Shown here piece after piece: positions 10,429 through 18,287 of a DNA stretch of 64,000 nucleotides. Every line of letters begins with the position of its first letter. Position 1 is the first letter of the stretch. Source of the DNA: GCA-016699835 sp964543905 (GTDB lineage Bacteria > Planctomycetota > Phycisphaerae > Phycisphaerales > UBA1924); NCBI GenBank assembly GCA_964543905.1, contig CAZIZO010000006.1, positions 62,001 to 126,000 on the forward strand. Direction: 5' to 3'. The translations under genes and the position numbers were made by a program. The notes under the pieces are model-generated. The model worked only from the letters and a program-made list of their open reading frames with translations, made no database searches and had not been told where the DNA came from.

Positions 10429-11046
10429 TCACCCCCCCACGACCGTGTTCGCGTCGCGTTGCTCGACGATGGTGAGTTTGCCGTTGGCTCGGATGAGGCC
10501 GGCGGGGCGGCCGGCTTCCTGCATCGCGTGGAGGAGTTCGTCGTCGGAGATTTGTTCGATGCGAGAGCGCGTGGGCTTGGTGGCGAGGCGGTCGAGGGTG
10601 GTGGGGTCGGTTTGGATGTGGGTGATGATGATCTTGGGCGCTTCGGGTCGGGCCGGAGGCGTGGTGCGTGATCGCCCGATTGTGGTTATCGTGGACGCTA
10701 TGGAACCCACCCCAGCCTCGCCCTCAGGGAGGGGCTTCGAGGCGGCGTTTGCTCCGGCATCATCCACGCGCGGAGGCTTCAAGGCCAAACCCTCGCCCCT
10801 TCCCCCTCCCACTGGGAGGGGGCGTTGAAGAAACCACACAAGGATGGAAGTGGAGAGTAGGAGCACGGCGACGGCACCACCGCGGGCGAGCGAGCGGCGC
10901 GTGCGAAGGGCACGGAGATCGCCTTGCAGGCTGGCGAGGATGGCGGCCTTGCGCTCGCGTGCGGCGGGGCTGAGGTCCGCGGACGTGGAGTCGCCGGAGA
11001 TTGGCCGATTGGAGGCGGATTCGCCGTGGTGGGTGTGCCGGTTCAT
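10429..11046 (-). CDS. Single-pass membrane protein linked to an ECF sigma factor (possible anti-sigma factor)
   Basis: A 205-residue protein. It has a basic N-terminal cytosolic part of about 55 residues, a transmembrane helix (SLARGGAVAVLLLSTSILVW) and an extracytoplasmic C-terminal domain ending NTVVGG. It begins three bases after the sigma-factor stop, so the genes are cotranscribed. Topology and position suggest an anti-sigma factor or signal transducer, but the ZAS zinc motif (H-X3-C-X2-C) is absent, so this stays an inference. Roughly residues 74-113 are encoded by a palindromic repeat (about 10705-10826) that appears to have been inserted in frame. Confidence 0.65.
   Translation of the reverse strand: MNRHTHHGESASNRPISGDSTSADLSPAARERKAAILASLQGDLRALRTRRSLARGGAVAVLLLSTSILVWFLQRPLPVGGGRGEGLALKPPRVDDAGANAASKPLPEGEAGVGSIASTITTIGRSRTTPPARPEAPKIIITHIQTDPTTLDRLATKPTRSRIEQISDDELLHAMQEAGRPAGLIRANGKLTIVEQRDANTVVGG
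10705..10826. repeat. Palindromic repeat element embedded in a coding sequence
   Basis: This stretch contains a perfect 9-bp hairpin (10802-10810 with 10814-10822, arms CCCCCTCCC / GGGAGGGGG, loop ACT) and a second G/C-rich hairpin around 10721-10734. Its composition differs from the flanking codons, and its translation is a Gly/Pro-rich segment unlike the rest of the protein. It resembles intergenic repeats of the CCCTCCC...GGGAGGG type, here open in the reading frame. Edges are approximate. Confidence 0.55.
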
Positions 11047-11049
11047 GGT

Positions 11050-11616
11050 TTACATCTCTTCCACGAAGGTGCGGAGTTTGGCGAGAGCCCGGCGGATTCG
11101 GCCTTGGATGGTGCCGAGGGTCGTGCGTTCGAGCGTCGCGATCGTTTCGAGCGTGGCCCCTTTGCCAAAGCGGAGCGCGATGATCGCTTGGTCTTCGGAA
11201 CTGAGTTCGCGGAGGCGGTCGCGCAGCCACGAGAGTTCAGCGAGCGGCGTGATCTCAATCTCGCTCGCGGCGGTGCGGACCTCTCGTCTTTCGCGGCGGG
11301 CGTCCATCCGGGCGCGATCGATCACGCACGAGATCATCGCGCGCCGCAGCCACGCATGGACCTCGTTCCACGTCGAGAGTTCGGGGATGGAGCGGATGAC
11401 GCGGAGCATGGTGTCGTGGACGATGTCGAGGCAGTAACTCTCGTCGCGGCGGGTGAAGGTGCGTGTCAGGGCAAAGAGCAGGTCGAAGTGGCGCTCGTAG
11501 AACATCGTGAAGGATGCGTCGTCCCCCGCACGGATGGCACGGCACAGGCCCGGAACGCCATCTCCTTGGGAGGAAGCGTCCGGCCCGGCCGCGAAAGGTG
11601 TGGCAGGAAGGTCCAT
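11050..11616 (-). CDS. RNA polymerase sigma factor, ECF type
   Basis: A 188-residue two-domain sigma-70 factor. Region 2, about residues 20-95, includes FYERHFDLLFALTRTFTRRD and YCLDIVHDTMLRV. Region 4, about 125-185, includes LSSEDQAIIALRFGKGATLE and a helix-turn-helix ending TIQGRIRRALAKL. It directs RNA polymerase to a private set of promoters. It lies between an exported STN-domain-like protein upstream and a one-pass membrane protein three bases downstream, suggesting envelope-signal control. ATG 11616 was preferred; GTG 11649 is in frame and only six bases after the upstream stop, so it is also possible. Confidence 0.88.
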   Translation of the reverse strand: MDLPATPFAAGPDASSQGDGVPGLCRAIRAGDDASFTMFYERHFDLLFALTRTFTRRDESYCLDIVHDTMLRVIRSIPELSTWNEVHAWLRRAMISCVIDRARMDARRERREVRTAASEIEITPLAELSWLRDRLRELSSEDQAIIALRFGKGATLETIATLERTTLGTIQGRIRRALAKLRTFVEEM

Positions 11617-11655
11617 GGGCGCGATGTATGTCGCGGCGAGGGGACGCACGGAGGA

Positions 11656-12741
11656 TTATTTGCCAGGGGCAGGAACGGCGGGCTTGGCGGGCTGCGGCGC
11701 GGGGTTGCCACGGCCTTCGGGGGCGTTCGGCTTCTTGGGCAAGGGCTTCCCGGTCTGCTTCATCGTGTTGAGGATCTGCTCCGTGAGGTTGAGTTGGATG
11801 CGGGCCTTTTCGAACTCGTAGTTGGCTTTGCGAAGGTCTTCGAGGGCCGCGGCTTTCTCGGCATCGGAAACGGCACCGGCATCCTGCAACTTGGATATTT
11901 TCTCGAGCCTCGCGCGGATGGCCTCGAGTTCCTGATTCTTGTGCTCGAGCGCAGCGCGGGCGAGGCTGACCTCGGCCTCGGCGTTGGCGAGGGCTTGGAT
12001 CATCGTGTAGTTGGGTTGGTCGGAGTTGAGGTGCGCGTCGCGCTGCATCGTGACGAGGACGGATTCGATAACCTGCAACTGGTTGGAGGTGCCGCGGGCG
12101 ATGAGCATCGCCGAGTCCTTGTGGTAGCGCAGCGTGGGCGGCGTGCGTGACTCGGACGCCTCGACCTCCATGGCGGCTTCGAGGACGGAGAGGACGAGTT
12201 CGGCGGTCTGCTGCGGGGCGCTGGGGTCGGAGGCGGACGAGCGGACCAACTCTCGGAGGGAGAAGACCTTGGTCGAGACTTGGTCGCGCGGGGTCATCGA
12301 CGGCGTGATCTCGGAGAGGTTGCGTGTTTCTACGGAGTACAAGGGTGCACCGTTGCGCTCTTGCACCGGCGTGACGCTGACGAATCGGCCCGGGCCCGCG
12401 TCGGCGAGGGTGTTCATCGCCTGCATCGCCGTACCCACCGAGACGCCTTTCATGGTGATGGCGGGCATCTGGACGCGGTCTGCGTCGCCGCGAAAGCCAA
12501 CGTTGAGGTCGACGGTGGGGCATTGCTGTTTGATGGCGTCGACGAAGGCACGCAGGGTGCCACCGTCGAAGGTAAAGGTGACGATGGGGAGATCGCCCTG
12601 CGTGGCGAAGGGGGATTGGGCGGGCGCGACCATGCCGGGCTGGACGTGGCGGACCTGGGCCAGAGCGGGGACGGCGGGCGCGGAGGAGAAGGCAGCGGCG
12701 GCGGCGAGCAGGACGGCGGAGAGTGGGCGAGGGGTGTTCAT
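11656..12741 (-). CDS. Exported protein with a secretin/TonB short N-terminal (STN)-like domain and coiled coil
   Basis: A 361-residue protein. A signal peptide (residues 1-29, ending PALAQ) is followed by an STN-like segment at about 50-115, with a beta strand VTFTFDGGTL and the helix AFVDAIKQQC. Next come a mixed domain to about 240, a long heptad-rich helix at about 245-335 (LARAALEHKNQELEAIRARL), and a Pro/Ala/Lys-rich end. STN domains bind envelope regulators or form the periplasmic end of secretins. No secretin pore domain is present. It is the first gene of the sigma-factor cassette, ahead of the ECF factor, so it may be the sensor or a target. Function is not proven. Confidence 0.65.
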   Translation of the reverse strand: MNTPRPLSAVLLAAAAAFSSAPAVPALAQVRHVQPGMVAPAQSPFATQGDLPIVTFTFDGGTLRAFVDAIKQQCPTVDLNVGFRGDADRVQMPAITMKGVSVGTAMQAMNTLADAGPGRFVSVTPVQERNGAPLYSVETRNLSEITPSMTPRDQVSTKVFSLRELVRSSASDPSAPQQTAELVLSVLEAAMEVEASESRTPPTLRYHKDSAMLIARGTSNQLQVIESVLVTMQRDAHLNSDQPNYTMIQALANAEAEVSLARAALEHKNQELEAIRARLEKISKLQDAGAVSDAEKAAALEDLRKANYEFEKARIQLNLTEQILNTMKQTGKPLPKKPNAPEGRGNPAPQPAKPAVPAPGK

Positions 12742-12882
12742 GGAGGCTCCTTCGGGGTGATACAGGATGGGACGAGAAGAAGACGCTGCCGGAGGCCCGT
12801 TTTGGCGCGGTCGAGAAGGATTTCCTGAGGAGGGAGGCTACAGTGACCGCCCGAAGGCCGAACGGCGGACGGAATCGAACGA

Positions 12883-12947
12883 CACGGGCTGGAAGCCCGT
12901 GCCGCGGCAAGGCACACTGAAGACACGGGCGGGACGCCTGTGCCACC
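12883..12947. repeat. Palindromic repeat element directly upstream of prfB
   Basis: Two tandem hairpins are visible. The first has 8-bp arms CACGGGCT / AGCCCGTG with a GGA loop (12883-12901). The second has arms CACGGGCG / CGCCTGTG with a GGA loop and one G-T pair (12924-12942). The 23 bases at 12925-12947 match the right arm of the element inside carB (58007-58029) at all but one position. It ends 17 bases before the prfB start codon, so it must lie in the prfB leader or promoter. Confidence 0.75.
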
Positions 12948-12964
12948 CGGACGGAGCGAACGCG

Positions 12965-14078
12965 ATGCACTTCGACGCACACCAACCCATCATCAACGAT
13001 CTTGAGGCGCGGATTTCAACGATCCGCGACTCTCTTTAACTACCCGGCGAAACTGGGTCGGCTGAAAGAGTTGGAAGAGATGATGTCGAGCGACGGCTTC
13101 TGGAACAACCAGGAGCGTGCGAAGAAGGTGGTCGCGGAGAAGAAGGCGATCACGGCGCAGGTCGAGCCGCTGACGAAGGTGATCAAGGACTTTGAGGACG
13201 CGAAGGTCGCGTACGAGATGTCTCGTGAGGCGAACGACAAGGACCTCCTGGCTGAGGCGGATGAGTCGCTGTTCAAGTTGCAGTCACGGATGGAGAAGGT
13301 GGAGTTGCAGTCGCTGCTCAGCGGGAAGCACGACGCGAAGAACTGCTTCCTGACGATCTCGGCGGGTGCGGGCGGGACGGAGGCGAACGACTGGGCGGAC
13401 ATGCTCTTCCGCATGTACATCTTCTATTGCGAGAAGATGGGGTTTGAGATCGAGGAAGTGGAAAAGGGCTTTGGCACGGAAGTGGGGATCGACTCGGTCA
13501 CGCTGCACGTGAAGGGCCCGTTCGCGTTTGGGTATCTCAACTGCGAGCGCGGGACGCACCGCCTGGCGCGGGTGAGCCCGTTCAACGCGCAGGGGAAGCG
13601 GCAGACGAGTTTCGCGACGGTGGACGTGACGCCCGAGATGGAAGAGGGCGAGTTGGTGATCCCGGAGAAGGACCTGGAGATCGTGCCGTTCGTGCGGGCG
13701 AGCGGGCCGGGCGGGCAGAACGTGAACAAGGTGGCGACGGCGATCCGGATCACGCACCTGCCGACGGGGATCCAGGTGGTTGCCAACTCCTTCCGCGATC
13801 AACCGCAGAACCGCAAGCAGGCGATGACGGTGCTCATGGCGAAGTTGCAAGCGCTGGAAGACGAGCGGCGAGAAAAAGAGATCGCGGCGGCAACGGGCGG
13901 CGCGGTCGAGCGCGGGTGGGGGACGCAGATTCGGTCGTATGTCTTCTATGACAATCGCGTGAAGGACCACCGCACGGGGCACGAGAACACGGACTACGAG
14001 GCCGTGCTTCGCGGGGAGATTGCGCCGTTCATTGATGCGGAGTTGAAGCGGCGGCGAGCGGAGAAGGAGAAGCGGTAG
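12965..14078 (+). CDS. prfB: Peptide chain release factor 2, made by +1 programmed frameshift (UAA variant)
   Basis: Releases polypeptides at UGA and UAA codons. The product is 370 residues, read from 12965-13036 and then 13038-14078. The zero frame starts MHFDAHQPIINDLEARI and stops at TAA 13037-13039. Skipping T13037 continues as NYPAKLGRLKELEEMM, which aligns exactly with the region after the frameshift in E. coli RF2. The slippery site is CTT TAA C. The stop codon is UAA, and no purine-rich Shine-Dalgarno-like stimulator is seen just upstream. The class-2 tripeptide SPF is at about residue 204, and the GGQ of SGPGGQNVNK at about 249. A palindromic repeat sits immediately upstream. A plain start inside the second frame (13002) would lose the conserved N-terminal helix. 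Confidence 0.9.
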
Positions 14079-14521
14079 TCGCCTGGGCCACTGGGTATGG
14101 GCCTTGCGTGATGGAGTGGCGGGGCTCGGAGCCATTCGGGCGCTCTTGACGGAAGATCATCCGCGTGTCCGGATCAAATCTGCGGCGTGGCGTCGCTCTG
14201 AAAGGGCGTGGTCGTCCACACGACAAGAGCGTGCGTGCGTGGCTTTGTTGTTCCCACACTCGCGCCGCACATGAACGAGGGCTTATTGGCCGCACGTTTG
14301 TGGGAGGAATCCCCAGTTGCAGCAGGCAACGCGGATGGACGTTGCGCAGAGGTCAACGGGAAGGGTAAAAGGGCGCGAAGGAGGAGGCGAGAGCCGCCCG
14401 GGCACGCCACTTGCACGCCGAGGGAGGGTCCATGTCCCGCCCAGCCGACGCACGATGAACCCCCATGCTCGGGGGCGTGGGGGTTCCAAAGGATCTGAGA
14501 AACAGATGGCAGGATCGTTCG
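14079..14521. other. Gene-free interval after prfB
   Basis: 443 bp lie between the convergent prfB and dockerin-protein stops. Short open frames here lack ribosome sites and have no recognisable content. The only structure seen is a hairpin near the right end (14458-14486). No RNA gene was recognised. Confidence 0.5.
14458..14486 (-). terminator. Hairpin downstream of the dockerin-anchored protein gene
   Basis: A perfect 9-bp stem GAACCCCCA (14458-14466) / TGGGGGTTC (14478-14486) lies 36 bp beyond the stop codon of the minus-strand gene at 14522. There is no strong U-run, so termination is inferred from stem strength and position. Confidence 0.45.
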
Positions 14522-16165
14522 TCAGCACCCGGTCTCGAAGCGGAAGAGGTAGTAGAGCAGATCGTCGATGGTGACGCCGCAGTCGCGGGTGGCGGTGGCG
14601 CTGCCGTCGTCGATGTCGGCCTGGATGGAGCCGGCCTCGAAGATGAGGAGGTAGTAGAGGAGGTCGTCGATGGTGACGCCGCCGTCGGGGGTTCCGGTGC
14701 TGGTGCCGTTGTCGAGGTCGGCGATGCAGATGGGGTTGCCGAAGGTTCCGTCGGCGTTGACGCGCTGGCCCATGATGTTGTTGGCGTCGCTGCGGGCGTC
14801 ACCCCAAGCGAGGAGGGCGCCACCGTCGATGGTGCCCGCGGCGTCGAGGCGGGCCTTGCCGCTGATGGTGGAGCAGGCGAGGAGGGGCTGGGCGGGCCAC
14901 GCGGGGAGGCCATTGGGATCGAAGCGGCCGGCGACGACGACGCCGGTCGTGGCGCTGCGGGCGTCGAAGCCGAAGACCATGCATCCGCCAGCGGCGGCGA
15001 CGCAGCGGACGAAGGAGGTCTGGTTGGCATTGAGGGCGATGAGGGTGGCGCCGGCGTCACCCCAGAGGCGAGCGCCGGTGGAATCAAACTTCTGGGCGCG
15101 AATTCCCCAAGCGTTCTGAGGGGAGATGGTGCTGTCGCTCCAGGCAAGGAAGATTTCGTCGCGTTCGGCATCGTAGGCGACGCTGGCGGAGATGCGCATG
15201 ATGTTGGGGGTGGCGCCGGTACTGGGCACGCCGCCCGCGGGGAAGCGGAACGTGCCGTCGGCGTTCTGGTGCTGGACATAGGCGTTGCGGGAGCCGCCGG
15301 TCTCGTACCAGGCGTAGATGGCGCCGCCCTGGCCGTCGGGGAGGAAGTTGGGGAAGGTGCCGTTCTGGATCGAGGTGGCGTTGAAGATGATGACGGGGTT
15401 TCCGGCGTTGGCGATGGGGAGGGCGGTGCCGATCCATTGGGGTGCGCCGGTGGAATCGAACTTCTGGGAATAGAGGTGCTTGCTGGAGAGGATGGGGTTG
15501 GAGCCGGTGGCGCGGATGAAGTGGACGATGAAGGAGGCGTTGGTGGAGGCTTGGACGTCGGAGACGGCGACGTATCGGCTGGCCTCGGAGCAGGTGATCG
15601 GCGCGGGCCAAATCTCATTCCCAGCGGAGTCGAGTCGCTGCATGGCGAAACTGGCGGGGGAGTTGTTGGTGGTCCAGACGGCGGCGATCGAGCCGTCGGA
15701 GAGGATGGCGCACTTGGGATTGTGGGCGTTGTCGCTGGCGGTGATGGAGCGGGACCAGAGGGTGGAGCCCGCGGGGCTAATGACCTTGATGGTGACCTTG
15801 GTGGTGCCGATGCTGTTGTCGCGGAAAGCGACGACGGCGTTGCCGGCGGCGTCGATGCGGAGGTCGTAATCCTCGGTGGAGGAGAAGGTGGTGTCGGCGA
15901 GTTGGAGGCCGTTGTGGGGCCAGAGTTCGTTGCCCTGGGGGTCGAGGCGCTGGAGGGTGGGGTCGTAGCCGCCGGAGGAGTTGTCGTACCAGGAGACATA
16001 GGCGGAGCCATCGCAGAGCGCGCGGACTTTGGCCTGGTTCTGCTCGCCCGGGCGGTCGGCGAGGGGCGTATTGGTGGCGGTATCGCTGGTCCATTGGGCG
16101 GAGGCGAGGGGCGCGGCAAAGAGCGAACCGACGACACAAGCGAGGGAAGACGCGAGCCGTTGCAT
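14522..16165 (-). CDS. Secreted protein with repeated beta-propeller-like units and GC-type dockerin-like C terminus
   Basis: A 547-residue exported protein. The signal peptide (residues 1-23) ends in LASAQ. The body has recurring motifs such as LQRLDPQGNELWP, MQRLDSAGNEIWP and AQKFDSTGARLWG about every 50-60 residues, a pattern of beta-propeller or WD-like repeats. The end carries two tandem copies of a calcium-loop-like unit: ADLDNGTSTGTPDGG with IDDLLYYLLIFEAG, then a second copy ending FRFETGC. This duplicated tail occurs in four other genes of the window and matches what is known as a GC-type dockerin anchoring domain. It is probably surface attached. Ligand or enzyme activity is unknown. 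Confidence 0.8.
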   Translation of the reverse strand: MQRLASSLACVVGSLFAAPLASAQWTSDTATNTPLADRPGEQNQAKVRALCDGSAYVSWYDNSSGGYDPTLQRLDPQGNELWPHNGLQLADTTFSSTEDYDLRIDAAGNAVVAFRDNSIGTTKVTIKVISPAGSTLWSRSITASDNAHNPKCAILSDGSIAAVWTTNNSPASFAMQRLDSAGNEIWPAPITCSEASRYVAVSDVQASTNASFIVHFIRATGSNPILSSKHLYSQKFDSTGAPQWIGTALPIANAGNPVIIFNATSIQNGTFPNFLPDGQGGAIYAWYETGGSRNAYVQHQNADGTFRFPAGGVPSTGATPNIMRISASVAYDAERDEIFLAWSDSTISPQNAWGIRAQKFDSTGARLWGDAGATLIALNANQTSFVRCVAAAGGCMVFGFDARSATTGVVVAGRFDPNGLPAWPAQPLLACSTISGKARLDAAGTIDGGALLAWGDARSDANNIMGQRVNADGTFGNPICIADLDNGTSTGTPDGGVTIDDLLYYLLIFEAGSIQADIDDGSATATRDCGVTIDDLLYYLFRFETGC

Positions 16166-16380
16166 GAAGTCCCTTTCTCAGTTGGGGCGCCAACCCCGAT
16201 GACCCACGAGCAAGGATGGAGTGTAACGGCCGTGGGCGGGGATCACAAGCGAGAAGTTGGCGAAGTCCGTGGGAGGGGCAGGAGTCGAGAGGCCGGATGT
16301 GCGGACGCTGGGGGACCGGGGCGCGTGCAATCGCGGGGATTCGCTTGACTCGGGAGGAAACGCGCCGAACCTTCCGGGCA

Positions 16381-17295
16381 ATGCTGACGCGCGTGCTCTT
16401 TGGCCCGGTCTTGATCGCCGCCCTGGTGGGGCTGCTGATGTTGGACGGGTGGGTGGATGGGCAGTCGCTCGGTAAGTCGCTCTCGTGGTTGAAACGGGTG
16501 GGCGTGGGGGAGACGTATCCGCCTGGGACGGTGGTGCTGCCGGTGATGATCGGGGTAGCGATCCTGGCGGTGCGGGAGTTGACGACGATTCTGCGGGACA
16601 AGGGGATCGAGTCATCGAAGCGGATCAACACGATGGCGGCGCTGCTGGGACTGGTGTCGGCGGGCGTGGTGCCGGCGAGTTTGGAGGGGCAGTTCGGGGC
16701 GATGGCGGTGACGCTGTCGGGGGCGGTGGTGCTGGGGGTATCGCTGGTGTTTTACTCGCGGCACAAGACGTTCGAGGGGATCGTGGCGTCGGCGGGAGGA
16801 ACGCTCCTGACCTTTGTGTACCTCGGGCTGATGTTCGGCGCGGTCTTGGCGCTGCGACGAGAGCACACGATCTGGACCTTGCTTTGGGTGCTGATGGTGA
16901 TCAAGTCGTCGGACATCGGCGCGTACTTCACGGGGAAGTCGATCGGGAAGCACAAACTGATCGTGTGGCTGAGTCCGGGAAAGACGTGGGAGGGGCTGTT
17001 TGGAGGCATCGTCTTCGCGGCGCTGTCGGGTGCGGGCGGGCTGTGGTTGTTGCACAAATATGATGCGGGCGCGACCTCGCTGCCCACCCCGCTGGCGGGG
17101 CTGATCGCGGGGGCGATCTTTGCGGTGCTGGGGCAAGGGGGTGACCTGGTGATGAGCCTGTTCAAGCGGGATGCAGGAATCAAGGATTCGAGCAGGCTGC
17201 TGCCGGGCTTTGGCGGCGTGCTGGACGTGCTGGATTCACCATTGCTCGTCACCCCGGCGGCGTATTGGTGGTTGTGGCTGGCGACGAACGCCTGA
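16381..17295 (+). CDS. cdsA: Phosphatidate cytidylyltransferase
   Basis: Converts phosphatidic acid and CTP to CDP-diacylglycerol in the inner membrane, the entry point for phospholipid head groups. The protein is 304 residues with about eight hydrophobic helices. The C-terminal CDS signature is clear: GDLVMSLFKRDAGIKDSSR followed by LLPGFGGVLDVLDS, matching the family pattern with the Asp-rich metal-binding end. ATG 16381 gives a compact protein starting MLTRVLFGPVLIA. The frame is open further upstream, but that part is not hydrophobic. It begins a run of plus-strand genes ending with two glycosyltransferases. Confidence 0.92.
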   Translation: MLTRVLFGPVLIAALVGLLMLDGWVDGQSLGKSLSWLKRVGVGETYPPGTVVLPVMIGVAILAVRELTTILRDKGIESSKRINTMAALLGLVSAGVVPASLEGQFGAMAVTLSGAVVLGVSLVFYSRHKTFEGIVASAGGTLLTFVYLGLMFGAVLALRREHTIWTLLWVLMVIKSSDIGAYFTGKSIGKHKLIVWLSPGKTWEGLFGGIVFAALSGAGGLWLLHKYDAGATSLPTPLAGLIAGAIFAVLGQGGDLVMSLFKRDAGIKDSSRLLPGFGGVLDVLDSPLLVTPAAYWWLWLATNA

Positions 17296-17406
17296 ACCCG
17301 GTCGCGGGGTGTGGGCGAAGGCTGTTTGTCCGGCGTTTGGATCGATTCCATGCGAGGGGAGTGCGTGCTATACTCTGTCTGTTCGCACGCGCGTGGAGTT
17401 CAACGG

Positions 17407-18219
17407 ATGGACGTGACGGCCCAACTGCTCCGAGTTTTCCTGGTTGAGAAACAAGTCCGAGGGTTGCAGTCACGGCTCGGGGGTGCCGAGAAGTTCCTGG
17501 GCGAGCAGAAATCCCAACTGGACCAGATCGACAGCAAGAGCAAGTCTCTGGAAGCGGCGCTGAGGACGAGCCAGGCGAAGTTAGGGGATGCCGAGGGGGA
17601 GATGAAGCGGCTGGACGCGAGGATGGAGATCCTGAAGAAACAGATGGACAGCGCGCAGACGAACAAGGAATACAAGGCGTTCCTCACCGAAGTGAACACG
17701 CTGAAGGCGGAGCGGGACAAGTTTGAGACGACGGCGCTGGAGTTCATGGGGAAGTGCGAGGAGATCAAGAAGCAAGTTGCCGAACTCGTGAAGCAGCGTG
17801 AGGAGCGGGAGCAGGTCAAGAAGGTGGCCTCGGACGACCGGGACAAGCGAGAGGCGGAAATCCGGGATCGCCTGGCGGAACTGAAGGCGGAGCGGGATGC
17901 GGCGGCGACGGGAGTTCCTGCGGACGCGTTGGCGGTGCTGACGAGCCTGGTGCGGACCAAGGGCGACGAGGCGATGGCGCCGATCGAGATCCAGGACGCG
18001 AAGCGGCACGAGTTCAACTGCGGGTCGTGCATGATGAGCCTGCCGATCGATGCGGTGGTCCGGTTGATGTCCACGGGCATATTGACGCGGTGCGCCTCGT
18101 GCAGCGCGATACTGTACATGGACGACGAAGCGTCGAAGGTGATGAGCGCGGCGGGAAAGAAGGCCGCGAAGAAGTCGAAGAAGGGCGAGAAGGCCGAGGC
18201 CGAGAGCGAGACGCTCTGA
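17407..18219 (+). CDS. Coiled-coil zinc-ribbon protein (CT398/C4-type family)
   Basis: A 270-residue protein. A long antiparallel coiled coil occupies about residues 10-185 and includes the family hallmark NKEYKAFLTEV. A C4 zinc ribbon follows at about 198-240, with CGSCMM and, later, CASCSAILY supplying two CXXC knuckles. A Lys/Ala/Glu-rich tail ends the protein. The family is related to Chlamydia CT398, implicated in sigma-54 or secretion-related interactions, and to many 'zinc ribbon domain' proteins; its biochemical role is unsettled. ATG 17407 begins the coiled coil. It lies between cdsA and a GT2 gene on the same strand. Confidence 0.82.
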   Translation: MDVTAQLLRVFLVEKQVRGLQSRLGGAEKFLGEQKSQLDQIDSKSKSLEAALRTSQAKLGDAEGEMKRLDARMEILKKQMDSAQTNKEYKAFLTEVNTLKAERDKFETTALEFMGKCEEIKKQVAELVKQREEREQVKKVASDDRDKREAEIRDRLAELKAERDAAATGVPADALAVLTSLVRTKGDEAMAPIEIQDAKRHEFNCGSCMMSLPIDAVVRLMSTGILTRCASCSAILYMDDEASKVMSAAGKKAAKKSKKGEKAEAESETL

Positions 18220-18287
18220 GGCGGGTGGGCCTTCGGCCTCAAACTCGGGGCTGGAAAGGCAAGTGGGCTCGAAAGGCGAGGCGCGGG

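Noticed and set aside
12860..12900. Possible tRNA-like fragment near GGAATCGAACGAC upstream of prfB
   Set aside because: No cloverleaf, acceptor stem or T-loop consensus could be built; the region is explained by the palindromic repeat.
13002..14078. prfB as a simple gene starting in the second frame
   Set aside because: That start would drop the conserved N-terminal helix, while joining the two frames at CTT TAA C restores full alignment with RF2.
14465..16348. 627-codon plus-strand frame opposite the propeller-like dockerin protein
   Set aside because: Low-complexity Gly/Val/Asp content and no ribosome site; the minus-strand gene is clear.
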